Shown here piece by piece: positions 42,211 through 50,578 of a DNA stretch of 64,000 bases. A program made the position numbers and the translations under genes. Each line of letters starts with the position of its first letter. Within the stretch, counting starts at the first letter, position 1. The DNA comes from Rubricoccus sp038746605 (GTDB lineage: Bacteria; Bacteroidota; Rhodothermia; Rhodothermales; Rubricoccaceae). A model generated the notes under the pieces. It was not told the origin of the DNA. It searched no databases and saw only the letters and a list, made by a program, of their open reading frames with translations. The stretch covers positions 124,001-188,000 of the forward strand of contig JBCDKM010000004.1 of NCBI GenBank assembly GCA_038746605.1. The letters are read 5' to 3'.

Positions 42211-43827
42211 CTAGTCGCTCTTGCGGGAGCGCGAGCGGGAACGGCGGCGCGAGCGCTTCGGGGTGTCGTCCGAGCGGTCATCGTCGGATTCGTCGTCGCG
42301 GCGCGCGGAGTGGCGGTCGTCGTCGCGGGCGTCGGCGTGGGCTTCATCCGCGCGCTCGTCGTCGCGCTCCGCGTCGCGGCGGTTCTCCTCCACCATCACG
42401 GGCGCATCGGCGGGGCCGTGGAGCGTGGCGCGGTAGGCCTCGTCCATGAGCATCGCGAGGAGTTCCGGCTCGCCTTCTTCCACCAGTTGGCGGACGGTCG
42501 GGACGAAGCGGGCGGCGCGCTCGCGGTCCAGCGCGGAGCGGTCGCGCAGCTTGTCCTCCAGCTTGTTGGTCAGGCGCTCGCCGACGCGGCGGCCGAGGTC
42601 CTCGTCTGTGGGCAGCTCGCGGCGCTCCATCGGGATCTCGTACTTCTTCTCGATGTCCTTGATCGCGCTCTTCTCGTGGGCGAAGTAGAGCGTGATGCTC
42701 GTGCCGCTCTTGCCCGCACGGGCCGTGCGCCCGGAGCGGTGGACGTAGTACTCCTTGTCCTGCGGCACGTCGTACTGGAAGACGTGCGAGAGGTCGTTCA
42801 CGTCGATGCCGCGCGCGGCCACGTCGGTCGCGACGAGGATGCGGAGGTCCCCGGAGCGAAGCTTGCCCATGACGCGCTCGCGGGCCTTCTGCGTGAGGTC
42901 GGACGAGATGCCGTCGGCGTCGTAGCCGAAGTTGCGGAGGAAGGTGGCGAGGTACTCCACCTCGCGGCGCGTGTTGGCGAAGACGATGGCCGCGCTCGGG
43001 TTCTCCCACTCGATGAGCGTCGCGAGGGCGCGGTCCTTGCCCATCGGCTCCACTTCCACCGCGCGGTGCGTCATCAGGTCCACGTGGACGCGCTTGCCTG
43101 CAGGCGCGAGGAAGACGGGGTCGGTCAGGAACTCCTTGCCGACGCGCTGCACGGCGTACGGCATTGTGGCGGAGAACATCGCCGAGGTGCGCTCGCGCGG
43201 GAGGAAGCGCTTGAGCTTGCGCATGTCCGGGTAGAAGCCCATCGAGAGCATCTCGTCGGCCTCGTCCAGCACCAGCACGCGAAGCGTGTCGAGGCGGAGG
43301 GAGCGGCGCTCCAGGTGGTCCAGCACGCGACCCGGCGTGCCGATGACCAGTTCCACGCCCTTCTTGAAGGCGTCGATCTGAGGGCCGTAGGCCGTGCCGC
43401 CGTAGACGGGCACGGCGCGGACGCGCTCATCCTCCGGCATGTCCGCGGTCATCTTCTCGAACTCGCCGTGGATCTGGAGCGCGAGCTCGCGGGTGGGGCA
43501 GAGGATGAGGGCCTGCGTGCCCTCGCTCTCGCGGTCGAGTTGCTCCAGCATGGGGAGCAGAAAGGCGCCGGTCTTGCCGGAGCCGGTCCGGGACTGCACG
43601 ACCACGTCGTCTCCGTCGAGGAGGTAGGGAAGGGCCTGCTGTTGGACCGGCATCAGGGACGGCCAGCCGAGGGAGTCGAGGGCCTGGCGGATAGAGTCCG
43701 GGACGGTCTCGCGCGAGGCGGGCTCGCGGTCGTCGTCGGGGTCCTCGAAGGGGGTCTGGACGGGGGCGTCGTCGCGCTGCTTCTTTTGTGCGGCGCTGGT
43801 GAGGTCGATCTGGAGGGAGTACGCCAA
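42211..43827 (-). CDS. DEAD-box ATP-dependent RNA helicase
   Basis: A 538-residue helicase of the CsdA/DeaD-like group. The usual motifs are present: PVQQQALPYLLDG (Q), SRTGSGKTGAF (I), PTRELALQ (Ia), GTPGR (Ib), VLDEADEML (II), FSATMP (III), IVFANTRREV (IV), DVAARGIDVNDLSHVFQYDVP (V) and HRSGRTARAGKSG (VI). A C-terminal helical segment follows. The last 70 residues are an Asp/Arg/Ser-rich, probably disordered RNA-binding tail (RRRSRSRSRKSD). It probably acts in ribosome assembly or RNA decay. Confidence 0.95.
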   Translation of the reverse strand: MAYSLQIDLTSAAQKKQRDDAPVQTPFEDPDDDREPASRETVPDSIRQALDSLGWPSLMPVQQQALPYLLDGDDVVVQSRTGSGKTGAFLLPMLEQLDRESEGTQALILCPTRELALQIHGEFEKMTADMPEDERVRAVPVYGGTAYGPQIDAFKKGVELVIGTPGRVLDHLERRSLRLDTLRVLVLDEADEMLSMGFYPDMRKLKRFLPRERTSAMFSATMPYAVQRVGKEFLTDPVFLAPAGKRVHVDLMTHRAVEVEPMGKDRALATLIEWENPSAAIVFANTRREVEYLATFLRNFGYDADGISSDLTQKARERVMGKLRSGDLRILVATDVAARGIDVNDLSHVFQYDVPQDKEYYVHRSGRTARAGKSGTSITLYFAHEKSAIKDIEKKYEIPMERRELPTDEDLGRRVGERLTNKLEDKLRDRSALDRERAARFVPTVRQLVEEGEPELLAMLMDEAYRATLHGPADAPVMVEENRRDAERDDERADEAHADARDDDRHSARRDDESDDDRSDDTPKRSRRRSRSRSRKSD

Positions 43828-43980
43828 GAGTCTGGAAGGCGGGTGGGTGCCCGGGATTCGGGCCTGACCGCGCCATCGCTGTTCCGGACACGGTCCACGT
43901 CAGAGAGCAGGATACTCGCGCACGGCGGCGTTCGTGTTGACGCGGCGTGACTTCGGCAGAGCTTCCCGCGATGACTCTGT

Positions 43981-44014
43981 CCGCCTCGGTGCCTCGGTGG
44001 GGCTACCGAGGTGG
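43981..44014. repeat. 34-bp palindrome at the left edge of the restriction-modification cassette
   Basis: CCGCCTCGGT, a 14-nt spacer, ACCGAGGTGG (one mismatch). It lies 6 nt beyond the stop codon of the gene remnant at 44021. Confidence 0.9.
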
Positions 44015-44020
44015 GGAGAG

Positions 44021-44053
44021 CTAGAGGCGCACGCGGAGTGAGAGGCCGGGTAT
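44021..44053 (-). pseudogene. 3'-end remnant of a third copy of the tandem membrane-protein paralogs
   Basis: On the minus strand the last codons read IPGLSLRVRL-stop. They match the C-terminus VPGIALRVRL-stop of the gene at 46049-46555, and 18 of 20 nt are identical around the stop (44021-44040 against 46049-46068). An in-frame stop lies just upstream, so only the 3' end survives. The remnant abuts the restriction-modification genes. Confidence 0.7.
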
Positions 44054-44058
44054 CTTCC
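44051..44058 (+). promoter_or_regulatory. Candidate -7 element (TATCTTCC) of the methyltransferase
   Basis: TATCTTCC ends 17 nt before the ATG at 44076 and sits exactly at the junction with the gene remnant. Confidence 0.4.
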
Positions 44059-44075
44059 TCTACTGACCCAAAGAG

Positions 44076-45077
44076 ATGGAGATGGAGGAGACGACCGTAA
44101 GAGAGCCCGCCCAGTCTTTTGTTCGGGCCAAGCGGCGCGATGACGCTCCTAGCCTGTTCGCGCCACCGGACCCACGCGGTGTGAGGTTTCCCCTCTCGAA
44201 GCGCCACAGTCCCGAACAGCCGGAGAAGATCTACAACCACCCGAATGGCTCGCTTTGGATCGGCGATGCGGCAGGGTGGCTCTCCACCTTGCCCGAGGCT
44301 AGCGTCGACCTGATCGTCGCAGACCCCCCGTACAGCATCAAGAAGGCAGAGTGGGACACGTTCGAGTCGCAGCAGGCCTACATCGAGTGGTCGCTTTCCT
44401 GGATTAAGGAAGCCGCTCGCGTCCTAACCTCACAGGGGACGCTCTACGTCTGCGGGTTCTCGGAAATCCTCGCGGACCTTCGGCATCCAGCTTCCCGCTA
44501 TTTCGCCGGTTGCCGATGGCTCGTCTGGCACTACAAGAACAAGGCGAACCTGCGGAATGACTGGGGCCGCTCGCACGAGAGCGTTCTGCACTTTCGCAAG
44601 AGTAAGCGGTTCACCTTCAACACCGACGATGTCCGCATCCCGTACGGTGCCCACACGCTGAAATATCCGTCTCACCCACAAGCGAAGACGAGTCAGTACG
44701 GCAACGGGAAGAAACGGAAAGACGCATGGACGCCCCATCCTCGTGGGGCCAAGCCGAAGGACGTGATCGAGATCCCGACGACCTGTAACGGGATGCACGA
44801 GAAAACGCCGCACCCGACGCAGAAGCCGGAGGAACTGATTCGCCGCCTTGTGCTAGCGTCGTCGAACCCCGAAGACCTCGTGATCGACCCCTTCTTTGGC
44901 TCTGGCACGACGCCCGTGGTCGCGGAGCAACTCGGTCGGCGGTGGGCCGGGTGTGACCTGACCCCTGAATATGCCGAGTGGGCGATTGACCGTCTCGAAC
45001 GGGTCGAAAGATGGAGCGTGGAGAAGTGGATCGCCTACGACCGCGCCAACGAGGAGCGGAGAAAATCGATTCGATGA
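44076..45077 (+). CDS. Type II DNA methyltransferase (beta-type, N6A or N4C)
   Basis: A 333-residue enzyme. Catalytic motif IV VDLIVADPPYSIKKAEWD (DPPY near residue 88) precedes the target-recognition region, and the SAM-binding motif I DPFFGSGTTPVVAEQLGRRWAGCDL lies near the C-terminus (about 272-295). This is the beta arrangement of amino-methyltransferases. The sequence is visibly less GC-extreme than its neighbours. The stop overlaps the next start (ATGA), linking it to the endonuclease. The recognition sequence cannot be read from motifs. Confidence 0.92.
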   Translation: MEMEETTVREPAQSFVRAKRRDDAPSLFAPPDPRGVRFPLSKRHSPEQPEKIYNHPNGSLWIGDAAGWLSTLPEASVDLIVADPPYSIKKAEWDTFESQQAYIEWSLSWIKEAARVLTSQGTLYVCGFSEILADLRHPASRYFAGCRWLVWHYKNKANLRNDWGRSHESVLHFRKSKRFTFNTDDVRIPYGAHTLKYPSHPQAKTSQYGNGKKRKDAWTPHPRGAKPKDVIEIPTTCNGMHEKTPHPTQKPEELIRRLVLASSNPEDLVIDPFFGSGTTPVVAEQLGRRWAGCDLTPEYAEWAIDRLERVERWSVEKWIAYDRANEERRKSIR

Positions 45078-46000
45078 CTCTCGCCCCGCTCCGCGAGGGG
45101 TTAACCGACCTCGCGGGCTTCACCAACCTCGACCACTACCGACTGTTCGGTGCTGCCTTCCTCGAATATGTGGAAGCAGAGCAGCCGACGCTCATTCACG
45201 CCCCGAACGATCTCCGGTATCGTTTCTACCAATTCGGTGAACAGTACCGAAGAGCGATCACCCGGCCGCTGAACTTCGATCTCTGGATCGAGAAGCCCGA
45301 CGACTTCCGGGACGCGTTCGACCGGATGCTGGATGCCCTTAGCGAAGCTGCCAGCGAAGGGCCTGACGCTGCGCGTTCGTACAGACAGTCAGGCGAAATG
45401 CGTCGTGTGCTCTACACGGCGCAGCAGGCCGTCGGGTGCATCGCAGACTCGCTCGGCAACCCCAATCAGTCGAGAAAGCGAGTAGGGCAAGTCTTCGAAC
45501 GTCTGATGCTCTTGCTCGTGCGTTCGACCGGATTGACGTGCGAACCACGAACCGTGGTACTTCCCGTCCCCGGTGCGGAAGGCTTCACGATAAAGTACGA
45601 ACTCGATCTCGTGTTTTCCCGCCAGGGTGTCGTGTGGACGGGTGAGACACCGCTGTTGCCCGGCGAAGTGATCGGATCGGTCAAAACCACGAGCAAGGAC
45701 CGGATCGACAAGGTGTTCTTAGACAAGCAGATGATCTCGACCCTGATCGGTCGGGATGTTCCTGTAGTTGGTGTTTTCCTTCACGACGTTCAGAGAGCAA
45801 AGCGATCAGGGTCCATCTTCGGGATCGCGTCCACGTTCAAGCGAAACCACTTCCTCGGGTACAGCGTGGCGCTCGGCTCGCTCGACGGAGTCTATTTCGT
45901 GGATCCGCGACCGGAGATGGAGAGCGACGCCCACCTCTCGTCACGGATTTCTGGCATCGAAGCCGTGTTGCTTCGTGATTTATGGACGCTGACAGGCTGA
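45074..46000 (+). CDS. Probable type II restriction endonuclease
   Basis: A 308-residue protein; ATG 45074 overlaps the methyltransferase stop by 4 nt. The segment YELDLVFSRQG...GEVIGSVKTTSKDRIDKVFLDKQM has the spacing of a PD-(D/E)XK active site, with D in ELDLVF and a following S-V-K. QVFERLMLLLVRSTGLTCEPRTV upstream resembles the helix that begins this fold. No close subtype recognised. Codon use and lower GC match the methyltransferase, pointing to joint acquisition. Confidence 0.75.
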   Translation: MTLAPLREGLTDLAGFTNLDHYRLFGAAFLEYVEAEQPTLIHAPNDLRYRFYQFGEQYRRAITRPLNFDLWIEKPDDFRDAFDRMLDALSEAASEGPDAARSYRQSGEMRRVLYTAQQAVGCIADSLGNPNQSRKRVGQVFERLMLLLVRSTGLTCEPRTVVLPVPGAEGFTIKYELDLVFSRQGVVWTGETPLLPGEVIGSVKTTSKDRIDKVFLDKQMISTLIGRDVPVVGVFLHDVQRAKRSGSIFGIASTFKRNHFLGYSVALGSLDGVYFVDPRPEMESDAHLSSRISGIEAVLLRDLWTLTG

Positions 46001-46022
46001 GCATTTGGGTAGGCGAGTCTGC

Positions 46023-46042
46023 CTGCCTCGGCACCGAGGCGG
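46023..46042. repeat. 20-bp palindrome at the right edge of the restriction-modification cassette
   Basis: CTGCCTCGGCACCGAGGCGG (one arm mismatch). It lies 6 nt beyond the stop at 46049-46051 (minus strand), the same arrangement as at 43981-44014. Confidence 0.93.
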
Positions 46043-46048
46043 AGGGGG

Positions 46049-46555
46049 CTAGAGGCGGACGCGGAGCGCGATGCCCGGCACGATCTCTCCGGTGTCCGAC
46101 CGGAACAGCCTCGGCCCAGCCGTCTCGAATCCATAGATGGCCCCGACCGGCGGGAGCGCGACGAACAACACCGAGCCGATCACGGCGCCTGTCGTCCACG
46201 CGCGACCCTCGCGTGGCGGATCCACCACGGCGACTAGGATGCCGGGGACGGCTGAGACGACGGCCCCACCCAGCGCGCCGTTGATGCTTCCCGGGCGACC
46301 TCGAAGCCACCCGGTGGCGGAGACCGTGACTGCCGCTGCTAGCGGCGCGAGGACGAGCACGCCGATCTCGTCCTGCGTCGCGCCAATCCCAAACGCGAGG
46401 GCGGAGGCACCGAGGCCGACGCCGCCCATCGCGAGCAGATCCGAGGTCGCGCTCGGATCGATGACTGTGCCCGCCTCGGGCCCGAGGCGGACCGGGTGGG
46501 TCTGTGCGCTGGCGGTCGTCGCGAGTCCGACGAGAAGGAGCACGAGGGCTCGCAT
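46049..46555 (-). CDS. Hypothetical exported/membrane protein, tandem paralog A, with in-frame palindrome
   Basis: A 168-residue protein with a signal peptide (RALVLLLVGLATTASAQ). The palindrome at 46471-46490 is translated as RLGPEA (23-28) right after the cleavage site. Gly/Ala-rich hydrophobic segments follow (DLLAMGGVGLGASALAFGIGA, VLVLAPLAAAVTVSATGW, SINGALGGAVVSAVPGILVAVV, VIGSVLFVALPPVGAIYGF), like glycine-zipper membrane helices. It ends VPGIALRVRL. The ATG overlaps the stop of the upstream paralog (TGATG). Function unknown. Confidence 0.65.
   Translation of the reverse strand: MRALVLLLVGLATTASAQTHPVRLGPEAGTVIDPSATSDLLAMGGVGLGASALAFGIGATQDEIGVLVLAPLAAAVTVSATGWLRGRPGSINGALGGAVVSAVPGILVAVVDPPREGRAWTTGAVIGSVLFVALPPVGAIYGFETAGPRLFRSDTGEIVPGIALRVRL
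46471..46490. repeat. 20-bp palindrome inside paralog A
   Basis: Perfect dyad CCGCCTCGGGCCCGAGGCGG. It is read on the minus strand as RLGPEA and is absent from the adjacent paralog B. Confidence 0.93.
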
Positions 46556-47040
46556 CAGAGAGCGATGCGGAGAGTGGCGCCGGGTACGAGGGTGCCATCC
46601 GGCGTGCGGAGGACCGCTAGCCGACCCAGGTTGTAGCCGATGGTGCCTGTGATCGAGGGCGCCATCGCGTAGAGCGCGCCCCCCGCGAGGATGCCGATGA
46701 GCGACCCACCCTCCAATTCGGGACCGGGCGCACTCAGCGCGATGACGGTCACGCCTGCGAGAGCCCCCGCTGCTGCACCAGCCATCGCACCCGCGAAGCT
46801 GCCCTCGCGAGCGTACCCCTCTCCCGTGGCGTACACCGCGAGACCACTCGCCAGGGGCGCGAGCGCGAACACGACGGGCTCTTCTAGCGCGACGCTGATA
46901 AGGAACACGCCACTCGCCGCTCCCCAGCCAGCGCCGATCATGTGAGCGCTCTCGCTCGCGGGCATTCGGGCGGGCACGGGCTGGCTCGCCGCGCTGGCGG
47001 TCGCCGCGAGCAGGGCGAGAACGAGGAGAAGGGCGCGCAT
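46555..47040 (-). CDS. Hypothetical exported/membrane protein, tandem paralog B
   Basis: A 161-residue protein; ATG 47040 gives the signal peptide RALLLVLALLAATASAASQ. It shares paralog A's layout: four Gly/Ala-rich hydrophobic segments (MIGAGWGAASGVFLISVAL, VFALAPLASGLAVYATG, AGAMAGAAAGALAGVTVIALS, LIGILAGGALYAMAPSITGTIGYNLG) and the ending LVPGATLRIAL against IVPGIALRVRL. It lacks the RLGPEA insert. One-base stop/start overlap with paralog A indicates coupled translation. Confidence 0.65.
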   Translation of the reverse strand: MRALLLVLALLAATASAASQPVPARMPASESAHMIGAGWGAASGVFLISVALEEPVVFALAPLASGLAVYATGEGYAREGSFAGAMAGAAAGALAGVTVIALSAPGPELEGGSLIGILAGGALYAMAPSITGTIGYNLGRLAVLRTPDGTLVPGATLRIAL

Positions 47041-47078
47041 CGGAGCGAGGCAGACGGCGTGAGAATACGCCACGTGGC

Positions 47079-48722
47079 CTATCGCTCCTGCCGCAGCAGC
47101 AGTCCCACCAGCGCCAGCGACACGGCCACGATGGCGAGCCCGTACGGCGCGGCGACGGCGAAGAGCCCCTCTGAGGTCGCGCTCCACACGCCGACTGCGA
47201 GGCTATCGAAGCCCAGCGGCGAAAGCAGGAACGTGATGGGTAACTCCTTGAGCGCCGAGAGGAACACGAGCGCCGCGCTCGCGGCCAGCCCCCGGCGCAC
47301 GAGCGGGAGCGTCGTCTCGGCGACGGCACGGACCGGCCCTCGGCCGAGGGCGCGAGCGGCCTCTTCCAATCGCGGCGGTGCCTGATAGAGCGCGCTCCGC
47401 ACTGGCCCGACCGCCTCGGCGAGGAAGTGCAGCGCGTAGGCGCCCACGAGCAGCGCGAGGGTCTGGTAGAGCACAGGCGCCGCCTGCAGCGAAAACACGA
47501 CCAGTGCGAGCGCGAAGGCCAGCGGCGGCGTCGCGTAGCCGAGGTACGCCACGCGCTCCATCGCGCGGGACGCTCGCGAGGGGCGCCGAACGCTCACCCA
47601 CGCGACGGCAAGCGCGAGCCCTGCCGCAAGAATGGCCGCTGGTGTGGCGGCACTCACGGAGTCGACGAGCGCGCTGCCGAGGTCAGCGAGTCTCCCCGCC
47701 TCGGACTCGCGCGTGGCCCAGTGCACGAGCGTCGCCACAGGCAGCACGACCGCGATCAAGGCGACGCCGGTGACGTGCGCCCACGCCACAGGCGCCCACC
47801 GGCCGAGGCGGACAGTCTCGTGACGCCGCGACGCGCCGGAGCCTTCACGTGCGAACCGGGTCCGGCCCAAGAGGCGCGCCTCGGCGACGAGCAGCGTGCC
47901 TGTCAGCCCGAGCAGCATCAGCGCGAGCCACGCGGCGTACACCCGGTCGAAAGCCGCCGCGTACTGAAGGTAGATCGCGTACGAGAACGTCTCGAACCGC
48001 ATCAACGAGACGACGCCGAAGTCGCCCAGCACGTGCAGCACGACGAGCAGCGCGCCCGCGAGGTACGCCGGGCGAAGCTGCGGGAGCACGACGCGGCGGG
48101 CCGCCTCGGGTGCCGAGTGCCCGAGCGAACGCGCCGCTTCTTCCAGCGCGGGGTCCAGCCCGAGCAACGCCGCGCGGAGGTTGAGGAAGAGGTATGGCGC
48201 CGTCGAGAGGCCGAGCGCGAGCGTCGCGCCCCAGAAGCCGGATGGCCGAGGTAGACTCGTGCCGACGAGCGTGGAGACGAGCCCGTTCAGGCCCGTCGCG
48301 CCCAGGAGCGCCATCGCCATCACGTAGCCGGGCACGGCCAGCGGGAGCACGCCTGCGAGCGTCGCCACGCGTCGCATCACTGGGCCGCCTCGTGCGGCCA
48401 GCCAGGCCAGGGGCCACGCGATGAGCGTCACCACGCCCAGGGTGCTCGCGGCCAGCCCGATGGTGTTGAGCAGCAGCCGCGCGTTACGCGCGCGGAAGAC
48501 GAGCCCGATCGCGGTGTCCGCGTCGGCGTCCAGCCCGCGTAGCAGGAGATAGCCCATCGGCACCACCACGCCGAGGGCGACAAGCACCAGCGGCAGCCCG
48601 AGCACGACCGCGCCGATTCCGAACTGACCCAAACGGCGCAGCCTCGGGCGTCCAGACGGCGCCCGAGGCGGGAGGGAGGGAGACAGCCCGGCGGTGGGCG
48701 GGGATGATCGAGGCGCGCTCAT
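47079..48722 (-). CDS. Iron-type ABC transporter permease (FbpB/ThiP-like, two fused halves)
   Basis: A 547-residue inner-membrane protein with about 12 helices and two BPD_transp_1 halves. The two EAA-loop signatures are EEAARSLGHSAPEAARRVVLPQLRP and EEAARALGRGPVRAVAETTLPLVRR. The N-terminus has a Pro/Arg-rich cytoplasmic leader that contains an imperfect 29-bp palindrome (48641-48669). It lies downstream of the matching binding-protein gene. No ATP-binding FbpC subunit is encoded nearby, so the ATPase must come from elsewhere. Confidence 0.9.
   Translation of the reverse strand: MSAPRSSPPTAGLSPSLPPRAPSGRPRLRRLGQFGIGAVVLGLPLVLVALGVVVPMGYLLLRGLDADADTAIGLVFRARNARLLLNTIGLAASTLGVVTLIAWPLAWLAARGGPVMRRVATLAGVLPLAVPGYVMAMALLGATGLNGLVSTLVGTSLPRPSGFWGATLALGLSTAPYLFLNLRAALLGLDPALEEAARSLGHSAPEAARRVVLPQLRPAYLAGALLVVLHVLGDFGVVSLMRFETFSYAIYLQYAAAFDRVYAAWLALMLLGLTGTLLVAEARLLGRTRFAREGSGASRRHETVRLGRWAPVAWAHVTGVALIAVVLPVATLVHWATRESEAGRLADLGSALVDSVSAATPAAILAAGLALAVAWVSVRRPSRASRAMERVAYLGYATPPLAFALALVVFSLQAAPVLYQTLALLVGAYALHFLAEAVGPVRSALYQAPPRLEEAARALGRGPVRAVAETTLPLVRRGLAASAALVFLSALKELPITFLLSPLGFDSLAVGVWSATSEGLFAVAAPYGLAIVAVSLALVGLLLRQER
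48641..48669. repeat. Palindrome variant inside the permease leader
   Basis: GCCTCGGGCG, a 9-nt spacer, CGCCCGAGGC. The arms are perfect but shifted relative to the main family. It is read in a different frame (PPRAPSGRPRLRR), so it does not follow the RLGxEA rule. Confidence 0.6.
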
Positions 48723-48752
48723 CGCGGGGGGGCGGCGAGCCTCGCTGCCAGA

Positions 48753-49823
48753 CTAGAGAAGACCCTGGTCACGCAGAAGCGCGAGGGTCCCGTCCAACTC
48801 GCGGAGGCGCTCCACGTCGAGGTCCGGGGCGAGTTGAACGGCCGTCTCGAAGGGCAGGAAGCCCTCAGGCGCGGACGCGCCCTTGACGACTGGGATCTCG
48901 CGTGTGGACTCCACCGCGAACTGCTGCGCCTCGTCGGAGAGGAGGAATGCGAGGAACTGCCGTGCGGCGCGTTGCCGCATGGACGTGTCCAGCACGCCCG
49001 CCCCGGTCACGAGAGAGAGGTTGCCGGGATCCCCGGGCGTAAACGTGTGGATGGCGATGTTGCCGCCCGCTGCGTTGGCGCGGAGGACGTAGTAGTGGTT
49101 CGTCAGCGCGGCGTCGATCTCGCCCGCGCCGATGGCTTCCAGCATGGGCGTGTTGGAGGCGTAGACGGTCGCTTCGGCTGCCTCCATCGCGTCTACCCAT
49201 GTCCCCGCCTGCTCATCGGAGCCGAGGAGGCGAAGGGCAGTCATGAAGTCCTGGAACGACGAGTAGGTCGGCGTCCAGCCGATGCGCCCCTGGAGCGACT
49301 CCACGCCAGGTAGATCCGCAACGGATGCGGGCAGCGCAGTGGAGTCCACGGCATCAGGGTTGTAGGCGAGGACACGGAAGCGGACCGTTACGGGGACCCA
49401 CTCGCCAGAGGCCGGGACGTACTTCCCAGGCAGCACCCGCAGCGATGGCGGGAGAACGGTGAAGAGGTTCTGTTCGACAGCGTTGCCTAGGGCACCGGCA
49501 GTGTTCGCCCAAAACACGTCGGCCGGGCTCTGGTCGCCTTCTTCGCCCATCAGCGCGAGGAGCTCTGCGTCCTTGCCGTAGCGAACCTCCACGTCGAGGC
49601 CGGTCTGCTGGCGGAACTGATCTACGAGTGGCCCGACGAGTGACTCACTGCGGCCAGCATAGACGACGAGCGGGCCGTCGGCGTCATCAGGCAGGGCTTC
49701 GTCGGGGACAGCGGAGACGCGGGCTGTGTCCGCTGGAGCGGTGCTGTCCGTGGGAGGCTCTGGCTCGCCTCCGCAGGCGGCAAGAAGGAACGCAACGGTG
49801 AGAAGGGGAAGGAGACGCAACAT
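48753..49823 (-). CDS. Iron-type ABC transporter substrate-binding lipoprotein (FbpA/FutA-like)
   Basis: A 356-residue protein with a lipoprotein signal (LRLLPLLTVAFLLAAC, Cys 17) and an acidic linker. The type 2 binding fold follows: LVVYAGRSESLVGPLVDQFRQQTGLDVEVRYG, then SPADVFWANTAGALGNA and IDAALTNHYYVLRANAAGGNIAIHTF with the Tyr-Tyr pair that binds ferric iron in FbpA/FutA proteins. It precedes the fused permease by 30 nt in the same direction. Confidence 0.9.
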   Translation of the reverse strand: MLRLLPLLTVAFLLAACGGEPEPPTDSTAPADTARVSAVPDEALPDDADGPLVVYAGRSESLVGPLVDQFRQQTGLDVEVRYGKDAELLALMGEEGDQSPADVFWANTAGALGNAVEQNLFTVLPPSLRVLPGKYVPASGEWVPVTVRFRVLAYNPDAVDSTALPASVADLPGVESLQGRIGWTPTYSSFQDFMTALRLLGSDEQAGTWVDAMEAAEATVYASNTPMLEAIGAGEIDAALTNHYYVLRANAAGGNIAIHTFTPGDPGNLSLVTGAGVLDTSMRQRAARQFLAFLLSDEAQQFAVESTREIPVVKGASAPEGFLPFETAVQLAPDLDVERLRELDGTLALLRDQGLL

Positions 49824-49918
49824 GGGAAGCGCTTGTTTGGACTGGATCTAAAAGATTGGCCGGTCGGAGTCTCCCGATGGTGAAATCCCTGCGCGACGGC
49901 TGAGACAGGGCTTCGTGC

Positions 49919-50179
49919 TTACAGCCTCTGATTGCTCTGGGCCCTGGTCTGCCGCCAACGCCACCAGCCGAGAGCCCACAGCGGTACGTTGAGTGTCGCC
50001 ACCCACGCGAGCGCTACCGTCCAGATGGGTCGCCAGTCCATCGCGGCCAGATCGTTCACGGTACCGTCCGTCTCTGCCAGCCACGCCGCGTGACTGATAA
50101 CCAGCCCGATGGCAAGCGTCGCGCAAAACCACAGCACGGCGCCCACGAGAGCGACCGTCCCGGGTCCGTCGCCTCTCAC
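49919..50179 (-). CDS. Small two-helix membrane protein
   Basis: An 86-residue protein starting at GTG 50179, overlapping the DUF4290 stop by 4 nt. It has two hydrophobic spans, VALVGAVLWFCATLAIGLVISHAAWL and IWTVALAWVATLNVPLWALGWWRW, and a short Arg/Gln-rich tail. No family recognised. The overlap suggests functional or at least translational linkage to DUF4290. Confidence 0.65.
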   Translation of the reverse strand: MRGDGPGTVALVGAVLWFCATLAIGLVISHAAWLAETDGTVNDLAAMDWRPIWTVALAWVATLNVPLWALGWWRWRQTRAQSNQRL

Positions 50180-50463
50180 GCCGAAGCCGTCCCGATGCCT
50201 CGCTCCTCGTCCCGCACTCGCACGATGTCCTGCACCTCACTTTTCTCCAGCGCCTTGTTGCTGAGGTGGTACGCCAGCTCTGCGATCTGCTGATCCTTCT
50301 GCGGTGCCTGGTTCCACTCCGGGTGCGCGTTCTCGATCAGCGCGACGAGGATGCGGAGATACGGGAAGCGGGCCTCGCGGCCGTCTAACTCAGCGATGGC
50401 CTCGGCGAAAAGCTGGGCGTTGCGGCCGACCTGACGGTCGAGGATGCGGCGGTCGTACTGCAT
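50176..50463 (-). CDS. DUF4290 family protein
   Basis: A 95-residue, mostly helical protein. YDRRILDRQVGRNAQLFAEAIAELDGREARFPYLRILVALIENAHPEWNQ matches the DUF4290 pattern (YGRNxQxM...R...I...M...P) known mainly from Bacteroidota. It is shorter than typical members (about 200 residues) and ends soon after the first helices, so it may be a minimal version. Function is unknown in the family. It supports the lineage assignment. Confidence 0.7.
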   Translation of the reverse strand: MQYDRRILDRQVGRNAQLFAEAIAELDGREARFPYLRILVALIENAHPEWNQAPQKDQQIAELAYHLSNKALEKSEVQDIVRVRDEERGIGTASA

Positions 50464-50578
50464 GAGAGGGCGCCCGGACGGGCAGAGGAGCGGACCCGCT
50501 GGGGGATCGGGCGGAAACGGGCGGCGTATACTTCAAAACGCACGGCGCAGTTCGCTGCCCCGGTCTGTGCCCGACCCG

